Positions 7,965 through 16,548 of a stretch of 34,329 nucleotides of DNA are shown piece after piece. The notes under the pieces were generated by a model, which had not been told where the DNA came from, made no database searches, and was given only the letters and a program-made list of their open reading frames with translations. Position numbers and translations under genes: made by a program. The DNA is from Rhodocyclaceae bacterium (GTDB lineage Bacteria; Pseudomonadota; Gammaproteobacteria; Burkholderiales; Rhodocyclaceae), in the NCBI GenBank assembly GCA_008080565.1, contig VIKE01000036.1, positions 1 to 34,329 on the forward strand, in the 5' to 3' direction. Position 1 is the first letter of the stretch. Every line of letters starts with the position of its first letter.

Positions 7965-9342
7965 TGCAGGCGCCGCCGCAGATCGGCCAGCAACCGATGA
8001 TCGGGGCTGGCCGGCAGCAGGTGCCCGGCCCCGTCGGTCAAACCCATGCTCTCCAGCCAGGCTTCGAATTCCGGCGCCCGCTGCAAACCGAGCGCCTGAC
8101 GGACGAACAGCTGGTCGTGGAAGGAGGTGCTCTGGTAATTGAGCATGATGTCGTCCGCCCCCGGCACGCCCATGATGAAATTGACGCCGCGAGCAGCACG
8201 AGCAGGTTGTCGATGTCGTCCTGATCGGCTTCGGCGTGGTTGGTGTAGCAGATGTCGCAGCCCATCGGCAGGCCGAGCAGCTTGCCGCAGAAGTGATCTT
8301 CCAGCCCGGCGCGAATGATCTGTTTGCCGTCGTAGAGATATTCCGGGCCGATGAAACCGACCACGGTATTGACCAGCAGCGGCTTGAAATACCGGGCCAC
8401 GGCGTAGGCCCGCGCCTCGCAGGTCTGCTGGTCGACGCCGTGGTGGGCGTTGGCCGACAGGGCGCTGCCCTGCCCGGTTTCGAAATACATGACGTTGTCG
8501 CCGACCGTCCCGCGCTTGAGCGACAAGGCCGCCTCGCGCGCTTCGTGGAGCAGAGCCAGATTGATGCCGAAACCGGCATTTGCCGCCTCGGTGCCGGCGA
8601 TGGACTGAAAGACCAGATCGACCGGCAGGCCCGCCTCGATGGCGCGGATCTGGCTGCTGACATGGGTCAGCACGCAGGATTGGGTCGGAATTTCGAAACG
8701 GCCGATCAACTCGTCGAGCATGCGCCACAAGCTGGCCAGCGCCGGCAGGCTGTCCGACGCCGGGTTGATGCCGATCACCGCGTCGCCAACGCCGTACATC
8801 AGCCCATCGAGCATCGAAGCGGCGATGCCACTGGCGTCGTCGGTCGGATGATTCGGCTGCAGGCGGACGGCCAGCCGGCCGGGCAGGCCAATGGTGTCGC
8901 GGAAAGCGGTGACCACCCGGCACTTGCGGGCCACCGCGATGAGATCCTGATTGCGCATCAGCTTGCTGACGGCAGCAGCCATTTCCGGCGTGATGCCGGG
9001 CGCCAGCGCCGCCAGTTCGGCCTCGCCCGTCGTCGCGTCGAGCAGCCATTCGCGGAATTCGCCGACCGTCAGCGACGCGACCGGCGCGAAGGCAGCGGCG
9101 TCGTGGCTATCGACGATCAGCCGGGTGACTTCGTCGATTTCGTAGGGGATCAGCGCGGCATCGAGAAAGCAACGCAAGGGCAGATCAGCCAGCACCAGCC
9201 GGGCCGCCATCCGCTCGGCCGCGCTTTGGGCGGCGATGCCGGCCAGCGCGTCGCCGGAACGGGCCGGGCTGGCCTTGGCCAGCACCTCGCGCAGATCGGC
9301 GAAGCGATAGCCTTGCGAACCGACGCTGGCCCGATAGCTCAT
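7961..9342 (-). pseudogene. eutB: Ethanolamine ammonia-lyase large subunit, frameshifted
   Basis: The frame from ATG 9342 encodes a clear Eut[74 protein letters not shown] and [14 protein letters not shown]. After DNLLVLLA, at about 8186-8192, the homologous sequence moves to another frame ([19 protein letters not shown]) and continues to the stop at 7961. Comparison with the family segment LLATAG suggests a loss of one or seven bases in a GC-rich GCGGCG run. Unrepaired, the frame ends at 8038 with a nonsense tail. The intact length would be about 460 residues, as expected. It follows broken yaaA by one base and overlaps eutC. Real decay or a sequencing error are both possible. Confidence 0.88.
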
Positions 9343-9343
9343 G

Positions 9344-10071
9344 TCATTGGCGCCGGCGGAAAACCCAGCTCTTGTCGTCGGAAGCTTCGGGCGCGAAAGC
9401 GTAGCCGTGACCACGGCGTAGCGCGTCATCAAGCCGCGCGCCCGCTTGGCGTAGAAGCTGATGATCTTGTATTTGCCGTTCTTCCAGTCCTCAAACACCG
9501 GCTGAATCACGGTTCCGTTGATCTTGCGGCCGACGGCGGCCTTGAAATACTCCTCCGAAGCCAGGTTGACCGCGACCGGCCGCGGCATCTCGGCCAGTTC
9601 GGCATTGATCGCATCGAGCAGGCGCTCGCCCCAGTAGGCGTAAAGATCCTTGCCGGCCTTGTTGGCAAACTTGGTGCCCATTTCCAGCCGGTAGGGCTGC
9701 ATGAGGTCGAGCGGCTTGAGGATGCCGTAGAGGCCGGAAAGGATGCGCACGCGTTGCTGGGCGAAGTCGAGATCGTCGGCGCCCAGCGTTTTTGCCGCCA
9801 GGCCATCGTACACATCGCCGTCGAAGGCGAGCACGGCCTGCTTAGCATTTTCCGGCGTGAAAGGCAGCGACCAGTCGGCGTAACGATTGAAATTGAGCAG
9901 CGCCAGCGGGTCGGAGAGGTCCATCAAATTGGCGATATCGGCCGGCGACAATTTGCGCAGCTTTTTGATCAAGGCTTCCGAGTGCTTCAGATAGGCCGGC
10001 TGGGTGTGCTTGGCGACGTGCGGCGGGGTCTTGTAATCAAGCGATTTGGCGGGGGACAGGAAGATCAGCAT
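9344..10071 (-). pseudogene. yaaA: Peroxide-stress protein YaaA (DUF328), internal deletion and frame change
   Basis: The first 221 residues match YaaA well: [45 protein letters not shown] and [16 protein letters not shown]. After that point (about 9407-9409) the expected segment that begins NRLT and runs up to the GY motif is missing. The remaining C-terminus ([20 protein letters not shown], stop TGA at 9346-9344) is present in another frame. Counting against E. coli YaaA, about 15 codons are lost with two bases left, that is a deletion of about 43 bp. The original stop lies one base before eutB, so the frame change runs straight into EutB. YaaA lowers free iron during peroxide stress. The truncated protein probably does not fold normally. 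Confidence 0.85.
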
Positions 10072-10280
10072 GGTCGTAACTCAGGGAAACTCAAGATGTT
10101 TGCTGAGCGCCATTTTAACGGCCCGGAAGCATTCCCCGCACACTATCGAGCAGCCGGGCCAACCCACGAAAGGCAAGCAGAGGATCGTTGGATGATCTGG
10201 AGACACACCACAGACTTTGATAGCATGCCGTCGTTTGCGCCCATGTCGTGCGCATTTCCAGGTGTTCAACGGAGATTGCC

Positions 10281-12623
10281 TTGCGCAAGTTCGCCCTCCT
10301 CCTGTACGTCTTTCTCGCAGCCTGTACGACTGTCGCCTCGTTGCGCCTTGATGACCGTTTCGGTCCGGCCGACCCCGCCCGGTTCGACCGTCTCTCCCCT
10401 GCCACCACACAGGCGCCCGATTACTGGCGAGACGTCCGCCCGGTACTCGACCGCCGCTGCGTCAGTTGTCATTCGTGCTATGACGCCCCCTGCCAGCTCA
10501 ACCTCGCCAGCTACGCTGGGCTGACCCGCGGCGCGAGCACGGCCCAGGTTTTTGCCGACCGCCTGATCGCTGGCGAGCCTACGCGTCTTGGCATTGATGC
10601 GCAAAGCAATGCGCAGTGGCGACAAAAGGGTTTCTTCCCGGTGCTCAACGAACGCAGCCCGACCCCCCAGGCCAACATCGACGCCAGCGTGATGGCCCGT
10701 CTGCTGGCGCTCAAGCAGTCCCACCCCGGCCCAATCAGCGGCCCCTTGAATGACGAGGATTTCGATTTCTCGCTCAATCGCACGCAAGTCTGCACACCGG
10801 CCGAAGGGCTGGACGAATACACCCGCCGTCATCCGACACGCGGCATGCCCTTTGGTCTGCCACCGCTCAGCCCCGGCGAAAACGCCACACTAACTAACTG
10901 GCTGAAAGCCGGCGCCCCATATCGCCCGCCTTTGCCACCAGCCGCCAAAGTCAGCCAGCAGATTGCCGATTGGGAAAACTTCCTCAACGCCAACGACAGC
11001 AAAAGCCAGCTCACCGCCCGCTATATCTACGAACACTGGTTCATCGGCCAGCTCTGGTTCGCCGAGCAGCCCGGCCTGTATTTTGAACTGGTGCGTAGCC
11101 GCACGCCGCCAGGCCAGCCCATCGACTTGATTGCCACGCTTCGGCCATACGACGCCCCGGGTGTGGATCGCGTCTGGTACCGGCTGCGCCGCATCGAATC
11201 GACGCCAGTCGCCAAGACCCACATGCCGATGCGGCTGGATGCAGAGCGGATGGGACGGCTGCGCGAGTGGTTCCTGATGCCTGATTACTCCGTCGGCCGC
11301 TTGCCTGGCTACGAGCCGGAAATAGCCTCCAACCCCTTCATCACCTTCCGCGATTTGCCACTCGTCGCCCGCTATCGCCTGATGCTGGATGAAGCCCAAT
11401 TCACCCTGGCCGGCTTCATGAAAGGGCCTGTCTGCCGTGGCCAGTTCGCACTCAACTCGATCAACGACCATTTCTGGGTCTATTTCGTCGCGCCCAACGA
11501 CAGGAGCGCCAATTTTATGCAGGCCATCATCGAAGCCGCCAGCCCGGTATTGCGCCTGCCGGCCGAACGCGAAAGCACGGCCGGCCTGTTGGCCTGGAAG
11601 GACTACTCCAACCTCGAACGCCAATATACCGAGTCGCGCAGTCGCGTCACCGCCAAGCTGAAACAGCACGATATTCGCCCGACACTGAACGACATATGGG
11701 ATGGCGATGGCCGGAATGCCAACTTGACGCTCACCATCTTCCGCCATTTTGACAGTGCCTCGGTCATCAAGGGGCTGGCCGGCCAACGACCGCAAACCAG
11801 CTTCGTGATCGGCTACCCGTTACTGGAGCGCATGCATTACCTGCTGGTTGCCGGCTTCGACGTCTATGGCAATGTCGGCCACCAACTGGCAACGCGGCTG
11901 TATATGGATTTTCTGCGCATGGAGGGCGAACTGAACTTCCTCGCTCTGCTGCCAATCAACGACCGTCAGCCCGTCCTCGACTACTGGTACCGCCAGCGCA
12001 GCGCATCGCACAGCGACTACCTGGCCAATGCCGCCAGGTACTTTCCACAGGAAACCGGCATCCGCTATCGCAGCACGGACACATTGAATGAACTGTATGA
12101 CCTGCTCCACCAGCACACCGCCAAGGCCCGCGATCACTCCCGCGAGCTGGAGGCCAGTGGCCTGCCACCGGCAGACCTCAGTGCGCTGCATCGGTTATCC
12201 ACCATCCGCGGCATCGCCGCTTCACGGATGCCGGAAGACAGCCTGATTGTCTATCAACAGCCGACGGGCAGGCCGCTGGTCTTTTCGCTGCTCCGCAACA
12301 GTGCCCATACCAACGTTGCCGAAATGTTCAGCGAAGCCGACCGCCGCCTGCCGAAGGAAGATACGCTGCTGGCCCTGAACGGGATTGTCGGCGCCTATCC
12401 GAACGCGATTTTTACGGTCAACCGGGAAAACATCGCCAAATTCGCCGATGCCGTCGCCGCCCTGCGCAGCGAATCCGACCTGGCACGCGTGACCGACGCT
12501 TACGGCATCCGCCGTACCGACCCGCGGTTCTGGCCCACGAGCGATGCCATCCATGATTATCAGCAGGCCAGCCGCCCCGTCGAATTCGGCATTCTCGATT
12601 ACAGCCGGCTGGAAAACCATTGA
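10281..12623 (+). CDS. cti: Fatty acid cis/trans isomerase
   Basis: About 780 residues. TTG 10281 is the likely start: GGAG lies six bases before it, and it yields a short signal MRKFALLLYVFLAAC with a lipobox-like LAAC. The ATG at 10248 has no comparable site. Residues 60-64 are CVSCH, the single c-type haem motif of Cti enzymes, followed by CYDAPCQLNLASY. Cti converts cis to trans unsaturated acyl chains in membrane lipids during solvent or heat stress and acts in the periplasm. The rest matches in length (Pseudomonas Cti is about 766 residues). The gene contains one copy of the dispersed repeat, encoding TVNRENIAKF near the C-terminus. It diverges from yaaA. Confidence 0.9.
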   Translation: MRKFALLLYVFLAACTTVASLRLDDRFGPADPARFDRLSPATTQAPDYWRDVRPVLDRRCVSCHSCYDAPCQLNLASYAGLTRGASTAQVFADRLIAGEPTRLGIDAQSNAQWRQKGFFPVLNERSPTPQANIDASVMARLLALKQSHPGPISGPLNDEDFDFSLNRTQVCTPAEGLDEYTRRHPTRGMPFGLPPLSPGENATLTNWLKAGAPYRPPLPPAAKVSQQIADWENFLNANDSKSQLTARYIYEHWFIGQLWFAEQPGLYFELVRSRTPPGQPIDLIATLRPYDAPGVDRVWYRLRRIESTPVAKTHMPMRLDAERMGRLREWFLMPDYSVGRLPGYEPEIASNPFITFRDLPLVARYRLMLDEAQFTLAGFMKGPVCRGQFALNSINDHFWVYFVAPNDRSANFMQAIIEAASPVLRLPAERESTAGLLAWKDYSNLERQYTESRSRVTAKLKQHDIRPTLNDIWDGDGRNANLTLTIFRHFDSASVIKGLAGQRPQTSFVIGYPLLERMHYLLVAGFDVYGNVGHQLATRLYMDFLRMEGELNFLALLPINDRQPVLDYWYRQRSASHSDYLANAARYFPQETGIRYRSTDTLNELYDLLHQHTAKARDHSRELEASGLPPADLSALHRLSTIRGIAASRMPEDSLIVYQQPTGRPLVFSLLRNSAHTNVAEMFSEADRRLPKEDTLLALNGIVGAYPNAIFTVNRENIAKFADAVAALRSESDLARVTDAYGIRRTDPRFWPTSDAIHDYQQASRPVEFGILDYSRLENH
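12413..12443 (+). repeat. Dispersed ACGGTCAACCGG element, copy 3 (inside cti)
   Basis: An exact core at 12414-12425 is followed by GAAAA, CATCGCC and AAATTC. The A/T tracts are weaker than in other copies but lie at the same distances. It is read in cti as Thr-Val-Asn-Arg then ENIAKF. Confidence 0.7.
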
Positions 12624-12700
12624 ACGGCATGAGATGCATGTCGTCGCTTGAGTGACGGCCGCAGCTCGGATTGAGACGCTCAAGGAGTTTCCCGGCTGGT

Positions 12701-12721
12701 AAAATTCGATCTTTGAATTTT
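12701..12721. promoter_or_regulatory. Perfect inverted repeat upstream of the DUF2863 gene
   Basis: AAAATTC at 12701-12707 and GAATTTT at 12715-12721 are perfect complements with a seven-base spacer. A TAAAAT at 12700-12705 overlaps the left arm and could be a -10 box. The ATG is 11 bases after the right arm. This could be an operator or a weak mRNA hairpin. There is no T-run beyond the GAATTTT arm itself. Confidence 0.4.
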
Positions 12722-12732
12722 CTGGACTCCCG

Positions 12733-13905
12733 ATGAAACGCACCCGCTTTGGCTCTCGCGACCGTCTTTCCCGCGATGCGGCCGAACTGCAACGTCTGGC
12801 CACCGGCCTTTCCGAATCCGGTGGCAAGCTGGAAGACGCCTACTGGGAAGCGCAACTCGCCGACGTCGTCGACAGCCTCCTCAAAAACGGTGCCGAGGAC
12901 GACATCAACACCGCGCTCGACCGCCTGTTCGAGGCCAACCCACGCGCCCATGACGAACTGGCCGACATGGTCGAATCACGTGCCGAAACCAACCGCGTCG
13001 AAGCCCAAGGCCAGGAATACGACATCCAGCTCTTCGCCGCGCCCATCCTTGCCTGGTCACGCTTTTCCATCCCCGCCAGTCCGCTCCCCAAGAGCACACT
13101 GCAGGCCCTGCACGTGCATCTCGGTGCCCATGTCTTTGGCGGTGATGCGCGCGTCGCGCTGGCCGATTTCCTGTTCAGCCCGGACCAACTGCCGCGCAGC
13201 TTCTGCGACACCTGGCAACTGACCAAACTGCTCGGTGAAGCCGCGCTGGGCGGCAAACATCTGGCTGTGGACACCGCCGGCATGGCCGAAACCAACCGTT
13301 TCCTGTCCGACGTCCGCTACATCGTCGGCACCGTCGTCGTGCCGCGCGGCAAGCCGCTGTTCCGCTGGAACGAAAAGGACGGCAACAAGGAAACGGCACT
13401 CAAGGAATGGATCAAGCAGGGCAGCCCGAATATCGAGCCGCTGCTCACTGGCTGCGCCTGGCAACCTCTGCTGCCCGATGCCTACCATGCCTCCTGCCGC
13501 AACGCCGATCGCCTGTCGCGGCCGTATTCGCTCAAGGCCTCGGTCGCTTTCCTGCAAAGCATGCTCGGCCTCATGCCGGCCGACATCCGCGCCGTCGTCG
13601 GCCCGTGCTACGACCGCCGGATGGAGGAATACCGCGTCGGGCTCGGCCCGACGACCGGTGATGAGGTCTATCACGGCATCGTCTGGCCGCTGCTCGGCGC
13701 CGAAGACGAAGCGACCGACGCGGCTGGCGAAATCGAGGCCGTGCTGCGCGAAGCCGGCGTCAAGGACGTGCTCTTCCTCGACCATCACTTCCCGATGGAA
13801 TTCTGCGACGACTGCGGCGCCCCACTCTTCCCCAACCGCGAAGCCGAACTGGTGCACGCCGAAATGCCGGAACAGCCGGCGGCGACGTCGCAAGTCCTGC
13901 ATTGA
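12733..13905 (+). CDS. DUF2863 family protein, function unknown
   Basis: A 390-residue soluble protein without a signal peptide or membrane segment. It resembles the betaproteobacterial DUF2863 family, recognised from memory of its length and segments such as RLSRDAAELQRLATGLSES, the acidic helical N-terminus, FLFSPDQLPRSF and the C-terminal DDCGAPLFPNREAELVHAE. The C-terminal CDDCGAPLFPN looks like half of a zinc ribbon, but no second cysteine pair follows. Its stop overlaps the bioA start by one base (TGATG), so the two are probably co-translated. The conserved link to bioA is not enough to assign a role in biotin synthesis. The gene is real on codon pattern and overlap; the family name is less certain. 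Confidence 0.75.
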   Translation: MKRTRFGSRDRLSRDAAELQRLATGLSESGGKLEDAYWEAQLADVVDSLLKNGAEDDINTALDRLFEANPRAHDELADMVESRAETNRVEAQGQEYDIQLFAAPILAWSRFSIPASPLPKSTLQALHVHLGAHVFGGDARVALADFLFSPDQLPRSFCDTWQLTKLLGEAALGGKHLAVDTAGMAETNRFLSDVRYIVGTVVVPRGKPLFRWNEKDGNKETALKEWIKQGSPNIEPLLTGCAWQPLLPDAYHASCRNADRLSRPYSLKASVAFLQSMLGLMPADIRAVVGPCYDRRMEEYRVGLGPTTGDEVYHGIVWPLLGAEDEATDAAGEIEAVLREAGVKDVLFLDHHFPMEFCDDCGAPLFPNREAELVHAEMPEQPAATSQVLH

Positions 13906-15257
13906 TGGAAAAACCGTCGAACGCCGACTGGCTGGTGCGTAGCCAGTCGGCCGTCTGGCACCCATGCACGCAGATGCAGCACCACGCGCAGACCGGCACG
14001 CCCGGCCACCTGCCGCTGGTCCCCATCGCCCGCGGCGAGGGCGCCTGGCTTTACGACTTCGACGGCAAGCGTTACCTCGACGGCATCAGCTCGTGGTGGA
14101 CCAACCTCTTCGGCCACGCCAACCCGCGCATCAACGCGGCGCTGCGCGACCAGCTCGAAACGCTCGAACACGTCATGCTGGCCGGCTTCACGCACCAGCC
14201 GGTGGTCGAGCTTTCCGAGCGTTTGAGCGCCCTGACCGGCGGCGTCCTCGGCCACGCCTTCTACGCCTCCGACGGCGCCTCGGCGACCGAAATCGCGCTC
14301 AAGATGAGCTTTCACTACTGGCGCAACATCGGCCGGCCGGAAAAGGCTGAATTCCTCTGCCTGCAGGGCAGTTACCACGGTGAGACGGTCGGCGCCCTGG
14401 CCGTCACCGATGTCGCCATTTTCAAGGATGCCTACGCGCCGCTCGTCCGCGCCGCGACGGTGATCCCCTCGCCGGATTTCCGCCAGGCTGAAGCTGGTGA
14501 ATCGCCGGCCGATGTGGCCCGCCGCGCCGCTGCCGCGCTGGAAAGTCACCTGGAACGTCACGGCGAAAGCATCGCCGCCCTGATCGTCGAACCCCTGGTG
14601 CAAGGCGCCGCCGGCATGGCGATGTACGACCCAGAATACCTGCGCCTCGCCCGCCAACTGTGCGACCGCTACGAAATCCACCTGATCTGCGACGAAATCG
14701 CCGTCGGCTGCGGCCGCACCGGCACTTTCTTCGCCCACGAACAGGCTGAAATCCGGCCCGACCTCATGTGCCTGTCGAAGGGCATTTCCGGCGGCTACCT
14801 GCCGCTCTCCATCGTCCTCTCCAGCGACACCATTTACAACGCCTTCCTCGACGACTCGGTGGCTCGCGCCTTCCTGCACTCGCATTCCTACACCGGCAAC
14901 CCGCTGGCCTGCCGCGCCGCGCTGGCCACGCTCGATATTTTCCAGTCCGACGACGTTCTCACGGTCAACCGGAAAAAAGCGCAAAAAATCGAATCCGCCC
15001 TCGCTCCGCTGGCCGAGCATCCGCAGGTAAAACACCTGCGCCAGCGCGGCATGATTGCCGCCTTCGATGTCGAAACAGCCGACCCGCACTTCTCGCGCAA
15101 GTTCTACCGTGCCGCCCTGGAACGCGAAGCGCTGATCCGGCCGATCGGCAATACCGTCTACCTGATGCCGCCGTATATCGTCAGCGACGAAGAAATCGAG
15201 CACCTGAGTAAGGCAATCAGCGAATCTCTCGCCGAAATACAGGAAAAATCCGCGTAA
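13905..15257 (+). CDS. bioA: Adenosylmethionine-8-amino-7-oxononanoate aminotransferase
   Basis: A 450-residue PLP enzyme of biotin synthesis that makes 7,8-diaminopelargonic acid from 8-amino-7-oxononanoate using S-adenosylmethionine as amino donor. Visible motifs are VWHPCTQM at the N-terminus, DGISSWWTNLFGH, GSYHGETVGALAV, CDEIAVGCGRTG (PLP-binding Asp) and CLSKGISGGYLPLS (PLP lysine). ATG 13905 is chosen over the adjacent TTG 13902. It carries one repeat copy, which encodes TVNRKKAQKIE without an apparent length insertion, since the segment still reads as one helix after DDVL. The other bio genes lie 3.9 kb downstream, beyond a two-component pair. bioB is not in the window. Confidence 0.96.
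   Translation: MEKPSNADWLVRSQSAVWHPCTQMQHHAQTGTPGHLPLVPIARGEGAWLYDFDGKRYLDGISSWWTNLFGHANPRINAALRDQLETLEHVMLAGFTHQPVVELSERLSALTGGVLGHAFYASDGASATEIALKMSFHYWRNIGRPEKAEFLCLQGSYHGETVGALAVTDVAIFKDAYAPLVRAATVIPSPDFRQAEAGESPADVARRAAAALESHLERHGESIAALIVEPLVQGAAGMAMYDPEYLRLARQLCDRYEIHLICDEIAVGCGRTGTFFAHEQAEIRPDLMCLSKGISGGYLPLSIVLSSDTIYNAFLDDSVARAFLHSHSYTGNPLACRAALATLDIFQSDDVLTVNRKKAQKIESALAPLAEHPQVKHLRQRGMIAAFDVETADPHFSRKFYRAALEREALIRPIGNTVYLMPPYIVSDEEIEHLSKAISESLAEIQEKSA
14960..14991 (+). repeat. Dispersed ACGGTCAACCGG element, copy 4 (inside bioA)
   Basis: An exact core at 14961-14972 is followed by A6, GCGC and A6 then TCG. With copy 1 it is the best match to the consensus. It is read as TVNRKKAQKI, in the same frame as the copies in cti, bioH and bioC. 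Confidence 0.92.
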
Positions 15258-15432
15258 AAATCGCCAGGAAGAAGCATTTCAACTTGCCATCGACCTCTGG
15301 CAACCACATGCAAATACTCTTTTTCCGGGCAGATATTTTCCTGCGAAGCGTTGTCCAATCCGCATTGGCGCCATCCCTGACCTTCCCACAAGTTCGCGGT
15401 TTGGTGATGGCCGCCCGCTTTGAGGAGTCGCC

Positions 15433-16548
15433 ATGGATGCCCCCGTCAATCTGCCGCCCGCAGGCGCACCGGATAGAGCTTCTTGCCCTGTCGCGCCCAT
15501 GCTTGCCGTCAGTCCGTTACTCGGGGAAGACTCTTTCCGCCGGGTAGTCGAGTGGGCACCGAGCGCCATGGTGATGATCGACCTCGAAGGCATCATGGTG
15601 CTGGTCAACGCCCAGACTGAGCGAATGTTCGATTACGGACGCGATGAGCTGATCGGAAAACCGGTCGAAATCCTCGTTCCCGAGCGTTTCCGCCAACACC
15701 ATAGTGCTTTCCGCACCGGTTATTTCAATGACCCGCAGCCGCGCCCGATGGGCGTCGGTCGTGATTTGGCGGGATGCCGCGCCGATGGCACCGAGTTTCC
15801 GATTGAAATCGGCCTCAATCCGATAGCCACCGAAGCCGGCGTCATGGTTCTGGCGTCGATCATCGACATCACCGAGCGCCAACGCGCCCAGCAAAGGCTG
15901 GAAGACGCCTTGCGCGAAAAAACCGTGCTGCTCAACGAGGTTCATCATCGGGTCAAAAACAACCTGCAGGTCATCACCAGCCTGCTCAACCTGCAGGCCG
16001 ACTTTGCCGCCGATCCGCGCCTGCGGGCGATTCTGGCCGAGAGTTGCGGGCGGGTGAAGGCCATGGCGCTGACCCATCAACTGCTTTATGAACGCAAGGA
16101 CTTTTCCCGCCTTGACCTAGGGGACTATCTGGACCGCCTGATTCAGTCGATCCGCTCAAGCTACCGCGCCACCGGCGACCGCATCACCCTGCGCATGGTT
16201 CGGCCTGATGCCCATGTCCAGATCGACCTCGAGCGGACAATTCCCTGCGGCCTGCTCGTCAATGAACTCGTCACCAATTCGTTCAAGCACGCGTTCAAGG
16301 GGGAACGTCAGGGAGAAATTGTCATCCAACTGGAAGAAGGATTCGATGGCATGGTCTGCGTCAGCGTGGCCGACAACGGCGTCGGACTGCCCCCTGAGAG
16401 CGAATTGGCCCACGGATCGTCTTTGGGCTTGCAACTCGTCCAGTTGTTCGTTGAGCAACTGCACGGCACGCTGGATGTCGAGCGGGGGAGCGGCGTGCGG
16501 TTTGCCATGCGTTTTCCAAAATATATCGCAGCCAAGGAGCCTTCATGA
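15433..16548 (+). CDS. PAS-domain sensor histidine kinase (HisKA_2 type)
   Basis: A 371-residue cytosolic kinase with no membrane segment. The start follows GAGGAG at 15422-15427. A PAS domain covers roughly residues 35-150 (FRRVVEWAPSAMVMIDLEGI, FDYGRDELIGKPVEILVPE). The dimerisation/phosphoacceptor part contains EVHHRVKNNLQVITSLLNLQ, with the likely phosphorylated histidine near residue 171, as in the HisKA_2 class. An HATPase domain follows (LVNELVTNSFKHAF, VADNGVGLP, SLGLQLVQLFVEQL). Its stop overlaps the start of the next regulator (ATGA), which makes that protein the likely cognate partner. The signal is unknown; a PAS domain may bind a cofactor or small ligand. Confidence 0.93.
   Translation: MDAPVNLPPAGAPDRASCPVAPMLAVSPLLGEDSFRRVVEWAPSAMVMIDLEGIMVLVNAQTERMFDYGRDELIGKPVEILVPERFRQHHSAFRTGYFNDPQPRPMGVGRDLAGCRADGTEFPIEIGLNPIATEAGVMVLASIIDITERQRAQQRLEDALREKTVLLNEVHHRVKNNLQVITSLLNLQADFAADPRLRAILAESCGRVKAMALTHQLLYERKDFSRLDLGDYLDRLIQSIRSSYRATGDRITLRMVRPDAHVQIDLERTIPCGLLVNELVTNSFKHAFKGERQGEIVIQLEEGFDGMVCVSVADNGVGLPPESELAHGSSLGLQLVQLFVEQLHGTLDVERGSGVRFAMRFPKYIAAKEPS

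Noticed and set aside
9550..9562. GGTTGACCGC inside yaaA as a repeat copy
   Set aside because: The core is incomplete and no A/T tract follows on the minus strand.
8038..10071. A natural YaaA-EutB fusion protein of 677 residues
   Set aside because: The real YaaA C-terminus and stop codon are still present in another frame, and EutB also loses frame before its end, so the long frame is produced by lesions.
8236..10524. A 762-codon plus-strand open frame across yaaA-eutB
   Set aside because: It has arginine/glutamine/histidine-rich shadow composition and is antisense to recognisable YaaA and EutB sequence.
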